DNA from: Antarctobacter heliothermus
GTDB taxonomy: Bacteria > Pseudomonadota > Alphaproteobacteria > Rhodobacterales > Rhodobacteraceae
Direction: 5' to 3'
Assembly (NCBI RefSeq): GCF_900188425.1
Contig: NZ_FZON01000013.1
Location: forward strand, 45,000-108,999
DNA: 64,000 bases
Shown here: piece after piece, positions 24,358 to 32,327 of the stretch
Numbering within the stretch: position 1 is the first letter of the stretch
Layout of the letters: each line of letters begins with the position of its first letter
The notes under the pieces: generated by a model
What the model was told of the DNA's origin: nothing
Seen by the model: only the letters and a program-made list of their open reading frames with translations
Databases searched by the model: none
Translations under genes and position numbers: made by a program

Positions 24358-24450
24358 GGAATCCTCCGTTGAGCGATACCTTGGGTCTGTGCGCCTTCCC
24401 ATCGGGGACAGGCACCTGATCAACCGGAACCCTGTTGCAGGCGTCCCGAT
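24358..24450 (-). ncRNA. ROSE-type RNA thermometer in the hsp20 leader
   Basis: The hairpin next to the start codon pairs GGUAUCGCUC with GAGGAUUCC around the loop AACG: G-C, G-C, U-U, A-U, U-A, C-G, bulged G, C-G, U-A, C-G. The Shine-Dalgarno GGAGG is sequestered opposite UCGCU, matching the UYGCU motif with its bulged G that defines ROSE elements. Upstream, AUCGGG at the 5' end and CCCGAU about 45 bases later can form a second, supporting stem. ROSE elements regulate small heat shock genes in alphaproteobacteria by melting at high temperature. Confidence 0.82.
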
Positions 24451-24457
24451 GACTTAG

Positions 24458-24486
24458 AATTTGGACAGCGCAGGCGCGGTTTCAAG
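24458..24486 (-). promoter_or_regulatory. Candidate RpoH (heat shock) promoter of hsp20
   Basis: On the minus strand, CTTGAAA (24486-24480) is followed after 14-15 bases by TCCAAATT (24465-24458), close to the sigma-32 pattern CTTGAAA-N11-15-CCCATNT. Transcription would start near 24450 and produce a leader of about 90 bases, the right size for the thermometer. Confidence 0.6.
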
Positions 24487-24490
24487 ACCC

Positions 24491-25297
24491 TCAGGGCCGA
24501 ACAAATCGCGCGCCGGTGCCGCTGCGGTCACCGACCTGCACCCGGCGCGCGCCGGTTCCCGCCTCGGGGCGGGTGTCCGCACGCCGCAGACGGCTGCGCA
24601 GGCGCGCCACATGATCGGACAGGTCCATGCCATAGGCCCGCTGGTCCCCTGACGGGTTCGGCGCGATGGCCGAAATCACCGACAGGATGCGCAACCGCCC
24701 ATCCACCTTGACCAGCACCGGCGACCCCGAAGAGCCAAAGGTCACGTCGCAGTCAAACTCCAGCACACCGCCGGCAAAGCGTTCCGTCAGGTCACAGCGC
24801 CGCTGCCGCGACATCACATCGGCGCGCCCCTCGCCATAGGACACCACGCTGACAGCACTGTCCGCGACCGGCGCGTCGTGAACGATCAGCGGGTCTGCCT
24901 CGGCGGCGTGAATGTCGCGGTCCAGTTGCAACAGCGCCACGTCCCTTGCAATCATGCGCCCGCTCAACTGCTGCCCGCCGCCGCCGCTGTAGCCCTCGGC
25001 CACCACAAAGCGCCGCACGCCCCGCGCCGCGATCTCTGTGCCCAGATGATAGCCCGCGCGAAACCGCAACCGTTCGGCGGGCACCTCTGATCCGTCGCGG
25101 TCAAACACACAGTGCGCGGCCGTCAAAACCAGATCCCGCGCGATCAGCGTCCCGGTGCAAAAGCTGCGCCCGGTGTCGATCCGCCCGACCGCCTCCCAGC
25201 CCAACAGTTCACCCCGCCGGTCCATCACGTCAAAGGCGGTCTGCGCCGCTGCGGGGGCGGCCAGCGCCCAAAGGAGCAGAGCCGCCAGCCGTCTCAT
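24491..25297 (-). CDS. Secreted trypsin-like serine peptidase (second of a tandem pair)
   Basis: 268 residues with signal peptide (cleavage after AAAQ, about residue 19). Chymotrypsin-fold triad: His62 in LTAAHC, Asp119 in ARDVALLQL, Ser190 in GSSGSP. The specificity loop has GSSGS instead of GDSGG, as in many bacterial glutamyl/V8-like or plasma-kallikrein-like relatives. The tail after the domain is Arg/Gly-rich and ends in SGTGARFVRP, nearly the same as the end of the partner protein. Its ATG overlaps the partner stop (ATGA), so the two are translated together. Substrate unknown. Confidence 0.87.
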   Translation of the reverse strand: MRRLAALLLWALAAPAAAQTAFDVMDRRGELLGWEAVGRIDTGRSFCTGTLIARDLVLTAAHCVFDRDGSEVPAERLRFRAGYHLGTEIAARGVRRFVVAEGYSGGGGQQLSGRMIARDVALLQLDRDIHAAEADPLIVHDAPVADSAVSVVSYGEGRADVMSRQRRCDLTERFAGGVLEFDCDVTFGSSGSPVLVKVDGRLRILSVISAIAPNPSGDQRAYGMDLSDHVARLRSRLRRADTRPEAGTGARRVQVGDRSGTGARFVRP

Positions 25298-26085
25298 GGG
25301 CGCACGAACTTGGCGCCGGTTTCACGCCGCGTCCCCGCCGCCATCCGGTCCAGCCCGGCCCCCGGATCGCGATCCGCAGACAGCGCATCGCGCAGATCCG
25401 CCAACGGCCCCTGCAACGGCGTGGCCAGCGCCACCGGCGCGCCATTGGCCTCTGCCTTGGATGAGACGATCGACACCATGCGCGCCAGACCGTCCGGCCC
25501 GATCCGGAACACCGGCGATCCGGACGCGCCGAAATCCACCGAACACGACAGCACCAGCATCCCGTCCTGATGCGCCAGCACCGCACAGGTTTCCTGCAAC
25601 GACGGCGCCTCGGACCGGTCATGGGCATAGGATACCACGCCGACTGTATCGCCTGGCTCGGGGCCGATGTCGGTGGCAAAGGGGGTGATTGTGGTGTTGC
25701 GGATCGGGTGTTGCAACTCGATCAACGCCAGATCGTGGCGCACCCTGTCGGCGTCGGCCTCACGGCCATAGGCAAACCCCGGATGCGGCACCGCCTTGCG
25801 CACCCGCCGATAGGCCGCCGCGCGGCCGTTGCGCCACCCGGCAAGGAACTGCATGTCGTCCACCGGCACCCGCAGCCCGGTGTCGGGGTCAAACAGGCAA
25901 TGCGCCGCCGTCACCACCAGACGCGGCCCGATCAGCGCCCCGGTGCAAAACGACGTGCCAGCAATCTCAAGCCGACCAACCGCCTCCCATCCGCGGCCAT
26001 CCTGGGCCGAATCCATGCTGAACAGGCTCTGGGCGCTCGCCGCGCTGCCCAAGAGCCAGAGAGAGAAAACCAGAAGAAATCGCAC
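25294..26085 (-). CDS. Secreted trypsin-like serine peptidase (first of a tandem pair)
   Basis: A GTG start at 26085 is chosen because GAGGGA precedes it and it puts a clean signal peptide at the N-terminus (RFLLVFSLWLLGSAASAQ); an upstream in-frame start would add an implausible extension. 263 residues. Triad His62 (TAAHC), Asp118 (RHDLALIEL), Ser188 (GASGSP). About a third identical by eye to its downstream partner, with shared WEAVGR, SFCTG(T/A)LI and the C-terminal TGA(R/K)FVRP. Probably arose by gene duplication. Confidence 0.86.
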   Translation of the reverse strand: MRFLLVFSLWLLGSAASAQSLFSMDSAQDGRGWEAVGRLEIAGTSFCTGALIGPRLVVTAAHCLFDPDTGLRVPVDDMQFLAGWRNGRAAAYRRVRKAVPHPGFAYGREADADRVRHDLALIELQHPIRNTTITPFATDIGPEPGDTVGVVSYAHDRSEAPSLQETCAVLAHQDGMLVLSCSVDFGASGSPVFRIGPDGLARMVSIVSSKAEANGAPVALATPLQGPLADLRDALSADRDPGAGLDRMAAGTRRETGAKFVRP

Positions 26086-26172
26086 GAACACTCCCTCAAC
26101 AGTTGCATGTAAAATACGCACGGCATCTGGGCAAAAATGAGGCAAACTCGCCTCAAAGACAGTCTGTTTTTG

Positions 26173-27456
26173 TCACGTCAACGATCGCGGCTTGGGCCCA
26201 CCTGTCGCCCAATCCAACAGCTCGACCGTATGCACAATCGGCACCTGCGTCCCGCCGCCGATCTGCATCATGCAGCCGATGTTTCCGGCGGCGATCACAT
26301 CCGGCTTTTTCGCCTCTAGGGTCTGGACCTTGCGCGCCTTCAACTGCTTGGAAATCTCTGGCTGCATAAGGTTGTAGGTGCCGGCGCTGCCACAGCACAG
26401 ATGGCTGTCGGCAGGTTCCACCACCTCGAAACCCGCCTTTTTCAGCAGGTCTTTGGGGGCGTTTTTCACCTTTTGCCCGTGTTGCAGCGAACAGGCAGAA
26501 TGATAGGCCACGCGCAGGCCTTTGGGCGCGCCCTGCGGGATCTCCAGCCGCGACAGCAATTCGCTGATGTCCATGGCAATGCCCGCCACCTTGGCCGCGT
26601 CCCCGGCCAGTGGATCTTGGGCAAACATGTGGCCGTAATCCTTGACCGTGGTGCCGCAGCCGCTGGTGTTGATCACGATGGCATCCAGTCCGTCGCCCGC
26701 CATCTCTGTCGTCCAGGCGCGGATATTCCGCGCCGCGCTGGCGTGGCTCTCATCGGTCTTGCCCATGTGATGGGTCAGCGCGCCGCAACAGCCCGCGCCC
26801 TTGGCCACCACCACCTCACAGCCCAGCCGCGTCAGCAGGCGGATGGTAGCGTCGTTGATGTCGGTGTTCAGCGCCTTTTGCGCACAGCCGGTCATCAGGG
26901 CCACGCGCATCTTTTTCCCGCCCTCGGGGGCAAAGCTTTGCGGGTCATCGTTGCGGCTGACCGGGGGAATGGTCTTTGGTGCCATTTCCAACATCGCACG
27001 CAACCGGGGGTCTGGCATCCATTTGGCAAAGGGCCGGCCGACCTTCGCCCCCAGCAGCGCCAGCCGGAACCGCCCCGGATAGGGCAGGATCTTGGCCAGC
27101 GTCCAGCGCAGCGCCTTGTCGTGCCACGGGCGGTCATAGTGTTTTTCGATATATTCACGCGCATGATCGACCAAATGCATGTAATGCACCCCCGACGGGC
27201 AGGTGGTCATGCAGGCCAGACAGGACAAGCAACGGTCGATGTGCTTGACCGTCTTTTCGTCCGGAACCCGTTCGTTCTCCAGCATGTCCTTGATCAGGTA
27301 GATGCGCCCGCGCGGGCTATCCAGCTCATCGCCCAGCACCTGATAGGTGGGACAGGTGGCGGTGCAAAACCCGCAATGCACGCAGCTGCGCAGGATCTGG
27401 TTGGCGCGCGCGGTGCCCGCGTCCGTCAGTTGCTCGTCGGTGAAATTCGTCTGCAT
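26173..27456 (-). CDS. glcF: Glycolate oxidase iron-sulfur subunit
   Basis: 427 residues. Two [4Fe-4S] motifs at the N-terminus: Cys25-x2-Cys28-x2-Cys31-x3-Cys35 and Cys76-x2-Cys79-x2-Cys82-x3-Cys86. Two CCG-type domains follow (KGAGCCGALTHHMG, HSACSLQHGQKVK, HLCCGSAGTYNLMQP), the hallmark of GlcF/LutA/HdrD-like electron carriers. It passes electrons from the GlcD/GlcE flavoproteins to the respiratory chain. It ends the glcD-glcE-x-glcF operon. Confidence 0.93.
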   Translation of the reverse strand: MQTNFTDEQLTDAGTARANQILRSCVHCGFCTATCPTYQVLGDELDSPRGRIYLIKDMLENERVPDEKTVKHIDRCLSCLACMTTCPSGVHYMHLVDHAREYIEKHYDRPWHDKALRWTLAKILPYPGRFRLALLGAKVGRPFAKWMPDPRLRAMLEMAPKTIPPVSRNDDPQSFAPEGGKKMRVALMTGCAQKALNTDINDATIRLLTRLGCEVVVAKGAGCCGALTHHMGKTDESHASAARNIRAWTTEMAGDGLDAIVINTSGCGTTVKDYGHMFAQDPLAGDAAKVAGIAMDISELLSRLEIPQGAPKGLRVAYHSACSLQHGQKVKNAPKDLLKKAGFEVVEPADSHLCCGSAGTYNLMQPEISKQLKARKVQTLEAKKPDVIAAGNIGCMMQIGGGTQVPIVHTVELLDWATGGPKPRSLT

Positions 27457-27457
27457 G

Positions 27458-27796
27458 TCAGTCCATCATTTGGGCGGTGGCAAGGCCGAACCAGGGGAGG
27501 GGGGCGGCCATCAGCGCGCCCAGCAATGTCAGTCGGCGGGGAGTGCGCCCCGGCAGGCGGCGGCGCAGGGCCTGGCCCACCATGGCCACGGCCACAACCC
27601 AGCCAAACCAGAAAGAGATCAGCGCCGCCAGAGGCGACCGTCCCTGCAACACCACAGCCAGCGCCGCCGCACAGATCACCGTCAACGACAGCGCGACCAG
27701 CACCGCCAGCGTGGCGGGCAGGCGCAACAGGCCCGCCACAACCAGCGGCCCGGCCACAAAGGCCACCACAAAGGCGATAAGTGCGGGATGCCCCAT
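27458..27796 (-). CDS. Small membrane protein inside the glc operon
   Basis: 112 residues with four hydrophobic segments covering nearly the whole protein and a basic loop (ALRRRLPGRTPRRLT). The start overlaps the glcE stop by one base and the end is 2 bases before glcF, so it is co-translated with glycolate oxidase. I do not recognise a family. It could help attach the enzyme to the membrane or move a substrate, but this is inference from position only. Confidence 0.65.
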   Translation of the reverse strand: MGHPALIAFVVAFVAGPLVVAGLLRLPATLAVLVALSLTVICAAALAVVLQGRSPLAALISFWFGWVVAVAMVGQALRRRLPGRTPRRLTLLGALMAAPLPWFGLATAQMMD

Positions 27797-28926
27797 CAGG
27801 CCATGATCCCGGGGTTCAGCATGCCCTTGGGATCAAACCGGGCGCGGATGCCCTGCGTCAGCGCCGCCACCGCAGGCGGCTCGGGCTGGAACACCGGCAG
27901 GCTCAGGCGGGTCTGCTCAGAGGCGCGGATCAGCGTGGCATGGCCTTGCAGCCCCTTGGGACGCAGGTCCGTCCCCGGCGCACAATCCACCCAGATCAAA
28001 CCGCCCGCCCAGTCATACAGCACCCGAGAAATCTCGTGCCGCGCCCGCAGTTCGGCCACCACACCGGGCGCAGCACTTGGCCGGACCGACAGCTTCCAGA
28101 CATCGCCGCCGGTGCCCTGCATCATCTCCACATCGCGCACCCAACGCCACAGCGCCGCCACCTGGCCCGGGTCCGTCTCGACCCGCACCGACAGATCCGC
28201 AAACATCTCTTGCAAACGCCCCAGACGATAGCTGACCGACCCGGCAAAGCCCTCGATCCGCAACAGCGTCAACGGCACGTCCCCCGGCCCCCCCGGCGCA
28301 TGTGCCGCGCCGGTGATCTCGAACGGAGAGGTCACCGCCCGGCTCATCACCTCCTGCGCCGCACCCTCGCTCAACCCGTCGATCATCAGACAAGCGCTGG
28401 TTTCCGGCCGCGGCAACACCTTCAGACTGACCTCGGTCAACACACCCAAGGTGCCCCAACTGCCGCTCATCAGCTTGACCAGATCATAGCCGGTGACGTT
28501 CTTCATCACCCGCCCGCCGTTCTTCACCACCGTCCCGGTGCCATCGACAAACCGCACTCCCAGCATGAAATCGCGGCACGCCCCGGCCTGCACCCGGCGC
28601 GGCCCGCTGACATTGGCGGCCACAACACCGCCAATCGTCGGCGCACCCACCGTCCCCAACAACCCGCGATGATCCATCGGCTCAAACGCCAGCCGCTGTC
28701 CTTCGGCGGCAAGCGCCGCCTCGATCTCCACCAACGGCGTCCCCGCCCGCGCCACCAACGTCAAGGCGCCCGGCTCATACAGGGTGATGCCCGACAAACC
28801 GCCGGTCTCCAACACCTGCGGGGCCGTCGTCACCCCAATCGCCCGCGTCCCGCCGCCGCGAATGTGAAACGCCTCACGCGCCCCGGCGATTCCCTCGGCC
28901 AGATCCGCTTCGCTTTCAGGTCTCAT
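27796..28926 (-). CDS. glcE: Glycolate oxidase FAD-binding subunit
   Basis: 376 residues. The FAD-PCMH fold is seen in the N-terminal half: FHIRGGGTRAIG, LTLVARAGTPLVEIEAAL, GLLGTVGAPTIGGVVAAN and GRVMKNVTGYDLVKLMSGSWGTLG (KNVTGYDL is characteristic of GlcE). The shorter C-terminal part lacks the complete substrate cap of GlcD, as is normal for GlcE. It follows glcD after about 100 bases that contain a copy of repeat A. Confidence 0.93.
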   Translation of the reverse strand: MRPESEADLAEGIAGAREAFHIRGGGTRAIGVTTAPQVLETGGLSGITLYEPGALTLVARAGTPLVEIEAALAAEGQRLAFEPMDHRGLLGTVGAPTIGGVVAANVSGPRRVQAGACRDFMLGVRFVDGTGTVVKNGGRVMKNVTGYDLVKLMSGSWGTLGVLTEVSLKVLPRPETSACLMIDGLSEGAAQEVMSRAVTSPFEITGAAHAPGGPGDVPLTLLRIEGFAGSVSYRLGRLQEMFADLSVRVETDPGQVAALWRWVRDVEMMQGTGGDVWKLSVRPSAAPGVVAELRARHEISRVLYDWAGGLIWVDCAPGTDLRPKGLQGHATLIRASEQTRLSLPVFQPEPPAVAALTQGIRARFDPKGMLNPGIMA

Positions 28927-28940
28927 GCGCCACGCTCCTG

Positions 28941-29001
28941 GCTTCTTCTTTGTGAAAATACCCCGGGGGAGTCGCCCTCAGGCGACGGGGGCAGCGCCCC
29001 C
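28941..29001 (+). repeat. Dispersed repeat A, copy 3
   Basis: GCTTCTTCTTTGTGAAAATA, CCCCGGGGGAGTCGCC, then GACGGGGGCAGCGCCCCC with the same GGGGGC-AGC-GCCCCC hairpin as copy 1. It lies between glcD and glcE, opposite in orientation to the genes. Confidence 0.72.
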
Positions 29002-29029
29002 ACCGATTTTTCGCAGTAAAATCGTCTCT

Positions 29030-30478
29030 TCATTCCGCCGCCACCCGCACCACGCGCCGCGCCTCGGACGAGGCCAGCGGGAACACCTTCGCCGGGTTCA
29101 ACAGCCATGGCGGATCGAACACATCCTTCACCGCCATCTGCGCCTCCAGATCCGCGGTCGCGTATTGATCCACCATCAGGTCGCGCTTTTCGATGCCCAC
29201 ACCATGCTCGCCGGTCAGGCAGCCGCCCACCTCGACACACAGCTTGAGGATCTCCGCGCCCAAGGCTTCACATTTTTCCAACTGTCCGGGGGTGTTGGCA
29301 TCGAACAGGATCAGCGGATGCATATTGCCGTCGCCCGCGTGGAAGACATTGGCCACGTCCAGCCCGAACTCCTTCGACAGCTCGCCGATGCGCTTGAGCA
29401 CAAACGGCAGCTCGTTCACCGGGATTGTCCCGTCCAGACACATGTAATCGTTGATATTGCCCATCGCGCCAAAGGCAGACTTGCGCCCCAGCCAGATCCG
29501 CCCGGCCTCATCCGCGTCCTTGGCCTCGCGCAGCTCCACCGGGTCGTGCCGCCGCGCAATGGCAAGGATCTTGCCCAGCTGTTCGTCGATCTCCTCCGGG
29601 CTGCCCTCGACCTCGACAATCAGCAGCGCCTCGCAATCGGGATAGCCCGCCTGCGCAAACTCCTCTGTTGCGCGGATACAAGGCCGGTCCATGAACTCGA
29701 TCGCCACCGGCAGGACACCCGCCTTGATGATGTCGCTGACACAGGCCCCCGCCACCTCGTTGCTGTCAAACCCCATCAACACCGGCCGCGCGCCCTCGGG
29801 CTTGCGCAGGATGCGCAGCGTCGCCTCTGTCACCACACCCAACTGGCCCTCGGACCCGCAGATCAGCCCCAGCAGGTCCAGCCCGCCGGCGTCCAGATGC
29901 GCGCCGCCAATCTCGACCACGGTGCCATCCATCTGCACCATGGTCACGCCCAGCAGGTTGTTGGTCGTCACGCCGTACTTCAGACAATGCGCCCCGCCGG
30001 AATTCATCGCGATATTGCCCGCAATCGCGCAGGCCAGCTGCGACGACGGGTCCGGGGCGTAAAAGAAATCCTCTTCTTCCACCGCGCCGGTCACGCTCAG
30101 GTTGGTGCGCCCGGTCTGCACCCGGATGATGCGGTCGGCATAGTCGACCTCCAACACCTCATTCATCCGCGCCACGCCCAGGATCACCGAATCCGCCGTC
30201 GGCAGCGCGCCCCCCGCCAGCGAGGTGCCCGACCCGCGCGGCACCACCGGCACGCCCTCCTCAAAGCAGATCTTCAGCACCGCCGACACCTCAGCGGTCG
30301 AGGACGGCAACACGGCGGCCAGCGGCGGACAGCGATAGGCGGTCAGCGCGTCGCATTCATAGGCGCGGGTCTCTGCCTCATCCGAAATCACCCGGTCGGC
30401 AGGCAAAACGGCAAGCAACCGTTCGACAATCCGACCCTTGCGGGCAAGGATAGATGGGTTCGGCTCTGGCATCTGCAT
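29030..30478 (-). CDS. glcD: Glycolate oxidase catalytic subunit
   Basis: 482 residues. FAD-binding PCMH domain (about 50-230: VVPRGSGTSLAGGALP, PDPSSQLACAIAGNIAMNSGG, LLGLICGSEGQLGVVTEATL) and an FAD-oxidase C domain with the metal-site histidines (FHAGDGNMHPLI) and CLTGEHGVGIEKRDLM. It oxidises glycolate to glyoxylate in the cytoplasm at the membrane. AGGAGA lies upstream of the ATG. First gene of the operon; a possible operator is in its promoter region. No glcC-like regulator is adjacent in this window. Confidence 0.94.
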   Translation of the reverse strand: MQMPEPNPSILARKGRIVERLLAVLPADRVISDEAETRAYECDALTAYRCPPLAAVLPSSTAEVSAVLKICFEEGVPVVPRGSGTSLAGGALPTADSVILGVARMNEVLEVDYADRIIRVQTGRTNLSVTGAVEEEDFFYAPDPSSQLACAIAGNIAMNSGGAHCLKYGVTTNNLLGVTMVQMDGTVVEIGGAHLDAGGLDLLGLICGSEGQLGVVTEATLRILRKPEGARPVLMGFDSNEVAGACVSDIIKAGVLPVAIEFMDRPCIRATEEFAQAGYPDCEALLIVEVEGSPEEIDEQLGKILAIARRHDPVELREAKDADEAGRIWLGRKSAFGAMGNINDYMCLDGTIPVNELPFVLKRIGELSKEFGLDVANVFHAGDGNMHPLILFDANTPGQLEKCEALGAEILKLCVEVGGCLTGEHGVGIEKRDLMVDQYATADLEAQMAVKDVFDPPWLLNPAKVFPLASSEARRVVRVAAE

Positions 30479-30514
30479 GGGGTCTTCTCCTCTGCACGCG
30501 CTGATGCGGCATAA

Positions 30515-30535
30515 TTGGTAAGTTTATATAACCAA
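30515..30535. promoter_or_regulatory. Candidate operator upstream of glcD
   Basis: The AT-rich sequence TTGGT-N11-ACCAA is an inverted repeat 37 bases before glcD and about 80 bases before the divergent membrane gene. GntR/FadR-family regulators such as PdhR and GlcC use TGGT...ACCA-type half sites, but usually with shorter spacing, so the assignment is tentative. Confidence 0.4.
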
Positions 30536-30616
30536 AATGCCCATTGCACCACCGCGAATCCTTGAACGTTGGCGCGGCATCTTGCCATTTTAGCGATACA
30601 GCGGTCAGGTGCGGAC

Positions 30617-31027
30617 ATGAATTGGATCAAGATCATACATCTTCTTTGCGTCATGGGCTGGATGACCTCAATCTTTGCCGTACCGCGCGCGCTGATCTAC
30701 TGGAAGCGGGAACACGCCAAGCTGGGTGAAAACGGCCCGCTGGGCGATCTCACCTATCGCTTGTACCGCTTTTCCGCCGGTCTGGCGGCCATCGCGGTGA
30801 TCACCGGGCTGTGGCTGGCCTGGGACTGGGGCTTTCCGGTCTGGACCCACGTCAAAATCGCGCTCGTGGCGCTGCTGGCGGGGCATTACCTGTGGACCGG
30901 GCGTCTGGTGCGCCGCGCCCAACGCGGCGAATTCCGCGAAAGCGACATGTATCTGCGCATCTTCAATGAGGTCAGCGTGATCGGGGTGATTGCGATTCTC
31001 TGGGTTGTTGTGGTCAAACCGTTCTGA
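30617..31027 (+). CDS. HemJ-like/CopD-superfamily membrane protein
   Basis: 136 residues from MNWIKIIHLLCVMGWMTSIFAVPRALIYW; the upstream open frame is ignored because it would place polar residues before the first helix. Four membrane helices. The first has the His and the W..(G/S)(L/I)F..PR.L.Y pattern of HemJ (protoporphyrinogen IX oxidase), and the end RIFNEVSVIGVIAILWVVVVKPF matches the RxxNExP...VVxKPF ending. It is shorter than most HemJ proteins, lacks the usual PTL variant after NE, and could be a paralogue. It overlaps the next gene by one base. Confidence 0.72.
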   Translation: MNWIKIIHLLCVMGWMTSIFAVPRALIYWKREHAKLGENGPLGDLTYRLYRFSAGLAAIAVITGLWLAWDWGFPVWTHVKIALVALLAGHYLWTGRLVRRAQRGEFRESDMYLRIFNEVSVIGVIAILWVVVVKPF

Positions 31028-31734
31028 TGGACTGGAACACCCTGACCGCCGGATTTACCATCTGGGACGTCGCCGCGCTGGCGCTGTTGCTGCTGTCATG
31101 GGCCGGGGCCACCCGCCTGATCGAACATCCGCCGAAAAACCGCCCGTCCACCTCTGTCCTGATGGCCGACTATCGCCGCGCGTGGATGACGGTCTTTGTC
31201 ACCCGCCAACCGCGCATCTTCGATTCGCAGATCGTCGCCAGCCTGCGGCAGGGCACCGCCTTTTTCGCTTCGGCCAGCATGATTGCCATTGGCGGCGGGT
31301 TTGCCCTGATGGGCAATGCGGACCAGTTGCGCGGCGTGGCGCAGGACTTCGGCACCAACGTGGACCCGGTCGTCGTGTTCGAGATCAAGCTGATGCTGAT
31401 GCTGATGTTCGTCGCCAATGCCTTTCTGAAATTCGTCTGGTCGCATCGGCTGTTCGGCTACACTTCGGTGCTGATGGCAGCGGTCCCCGAAAACTCCGAT
31501 GACCCGGTGACTCTGGCCCGCGCCCGCAAGGCGGGAGAGATCAACGTGACCGGCGCGCGCAGCTACAACCGTGGCTTGCGGTCGGTCTATTTCGGCATCG
31601 CGGCGGCGGGGTGGTTGTTGGGACCTGTGGTTCTGATGGCGGCCACGCTGTTGACGCTGGCGGTGATCCTGCGCCGCGAATTTGCCTCGCATTCGCGGGC
31701 CGTACTGCTGGACGCCAGTGACGGGCCCCTATGA
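31027..31734 (+). CDS. DUF599 family membrane protein
   Basis: 235 residues with about five membrane helices (FTIWDVAALALLLLSWAGA, TAFFASASMIAIGGGFALM, EIKLMLMLMFVANAFLKFVW, GIAAAGWLLGPVVLMAATLL). The YRRAWM...R..RI.D.Q...L..G.AFFAS motif and the NRGLRSVYFG segment are characteristic of DUF599. Start TGATG overlaps the upstream HemJ-like gene, so they are co-translated. Function unknown. Confidence 0.83.
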   Translation: MDWNTLTAGFTIWDVAALALLLLSWAGATRLIEHPPKNRPSTSVLMADYRRAWMTVFVTRQPRIFDSQIVASLRQGTAFFASASMIAIGGGFALMGNADQLRGVAQDFGTNVDPVVVFEIKLMLMLMFVANAFLKFVWSHRLFGYTSVLMAAVPENSDDPVTLARARKAGEINVTGARSYNRGLRSVYFGIAAAGWLLGPVVLMAATLLTLAVILRREFASHSRAVLLDASDGPL

Positions 31735-31803
31735 TGGCGGCAGATGCCGGATTTTCGGTCTTCGGGATCGCCCCCACGTCAAACCCTCTGCTAGGCTGAC
31801 CTC

Positions 31804-32151
31804 ATGCGATATGTGATTCCCCTGCTGCTGCTTGCCGCCCCGCTGTATGCCGAGGCACCCGTGATCGAAGCCGCCACTGCACAGCATGGCGGTGGCGGCT
31901 GGACCGTCTCCGTCACCCTGCGCCACCCGGACAACGGATGGGATCACTACGCCGACGGTTGGCGGGTGGAATTGCCGGATGGCACGGTGCTGGCAACGCG
32001 TGAGTTGCTGCATCCGCATGAAACCGAACAGCCCTTCACCCGCGCGCAATCCGGCATTCGCATCCCGGCAGGGACGGCACAGGTGCTCATCCGCTCCCGC
32101 TGTCTGGTCGATGGCTGGTCAGAGCAAACGCAGGTCCTGACGCTGCCCTGA
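31804..32151 (+). CDS. Small secreted protein
   Basis: 115 residues with a signal peptide (MRYVIPLLLLAAPLYAEA). The mature ~98 residues look like a single beta-sandwich: ...GWTVSVTLRHPDNGWDHYADGWRVEL, GTVLATRELLHPHETEQPFTR, and AQVLIRSRCLVDGWS. The pattern resembles small periplasmic proteins found across Rhodobacterales, role unknown. Confidence 0.75.
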   Translation: MRYVIPLLLLAAPLYAEAPVIEAATAQHGGGGWTVSVTLRHPDNGWDHYADGWRVELPDGTVLATRELLHPHETEQPFTRAQSGIRIPAGTAQVLIRSRCLVDGWSEQTQVLTLP

Positions 32152-32194
32152 TGCCGGCGTTCTCTGCGGGTCAAATCCTAACGGCAGGTAAATT

Positions 32195-32250
32195 CGTCTC
32201 TGTAACCCATTGATTTTGCGTGACCGCACGGCTGTCCACGCGTGGACAGC
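32195..32250 (+). repeat. Repeat B, copy 1 (56 bases with a 20-base palindrome)
   Basis: It matches the reverse complement of 45635-45690 at 54 of 56 bases. It ends in the perfect palindrome GCTGTCCACGCGTGGACAGC (32231-32250). Both copies lie directly after a gene. A separate GCCGGGCT-TC-AGCCCGGC hairpin follows at 32288-32305. Confidence 0.85.
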
Positions 32251-32287
32251 GCAAAATCCTGACGGTCACATCTCAATCGACCCGTAG

Positions 32288-32305
32288 GCCGGGCTTCAGC
32301 CCGGC
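32288..32305. terminator. Short GC hairpin between convergent genes
   Basis: GCCGGGCT pairs with AGCCCGGC. It resembles the small REP-like hairpins common in proteobacterial intergenic DNA. No T-run follows. Confidence 0.4.
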
Positions 32306-32327
32306 ACACCGCGCCAACTCCATGCCA

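Noticed and set aside
26401..27780. A 459-codon plus-strand frame across glcF
   Set aside because: Antisense of glcF with its cysteine motifs intact; no sign of a real product.
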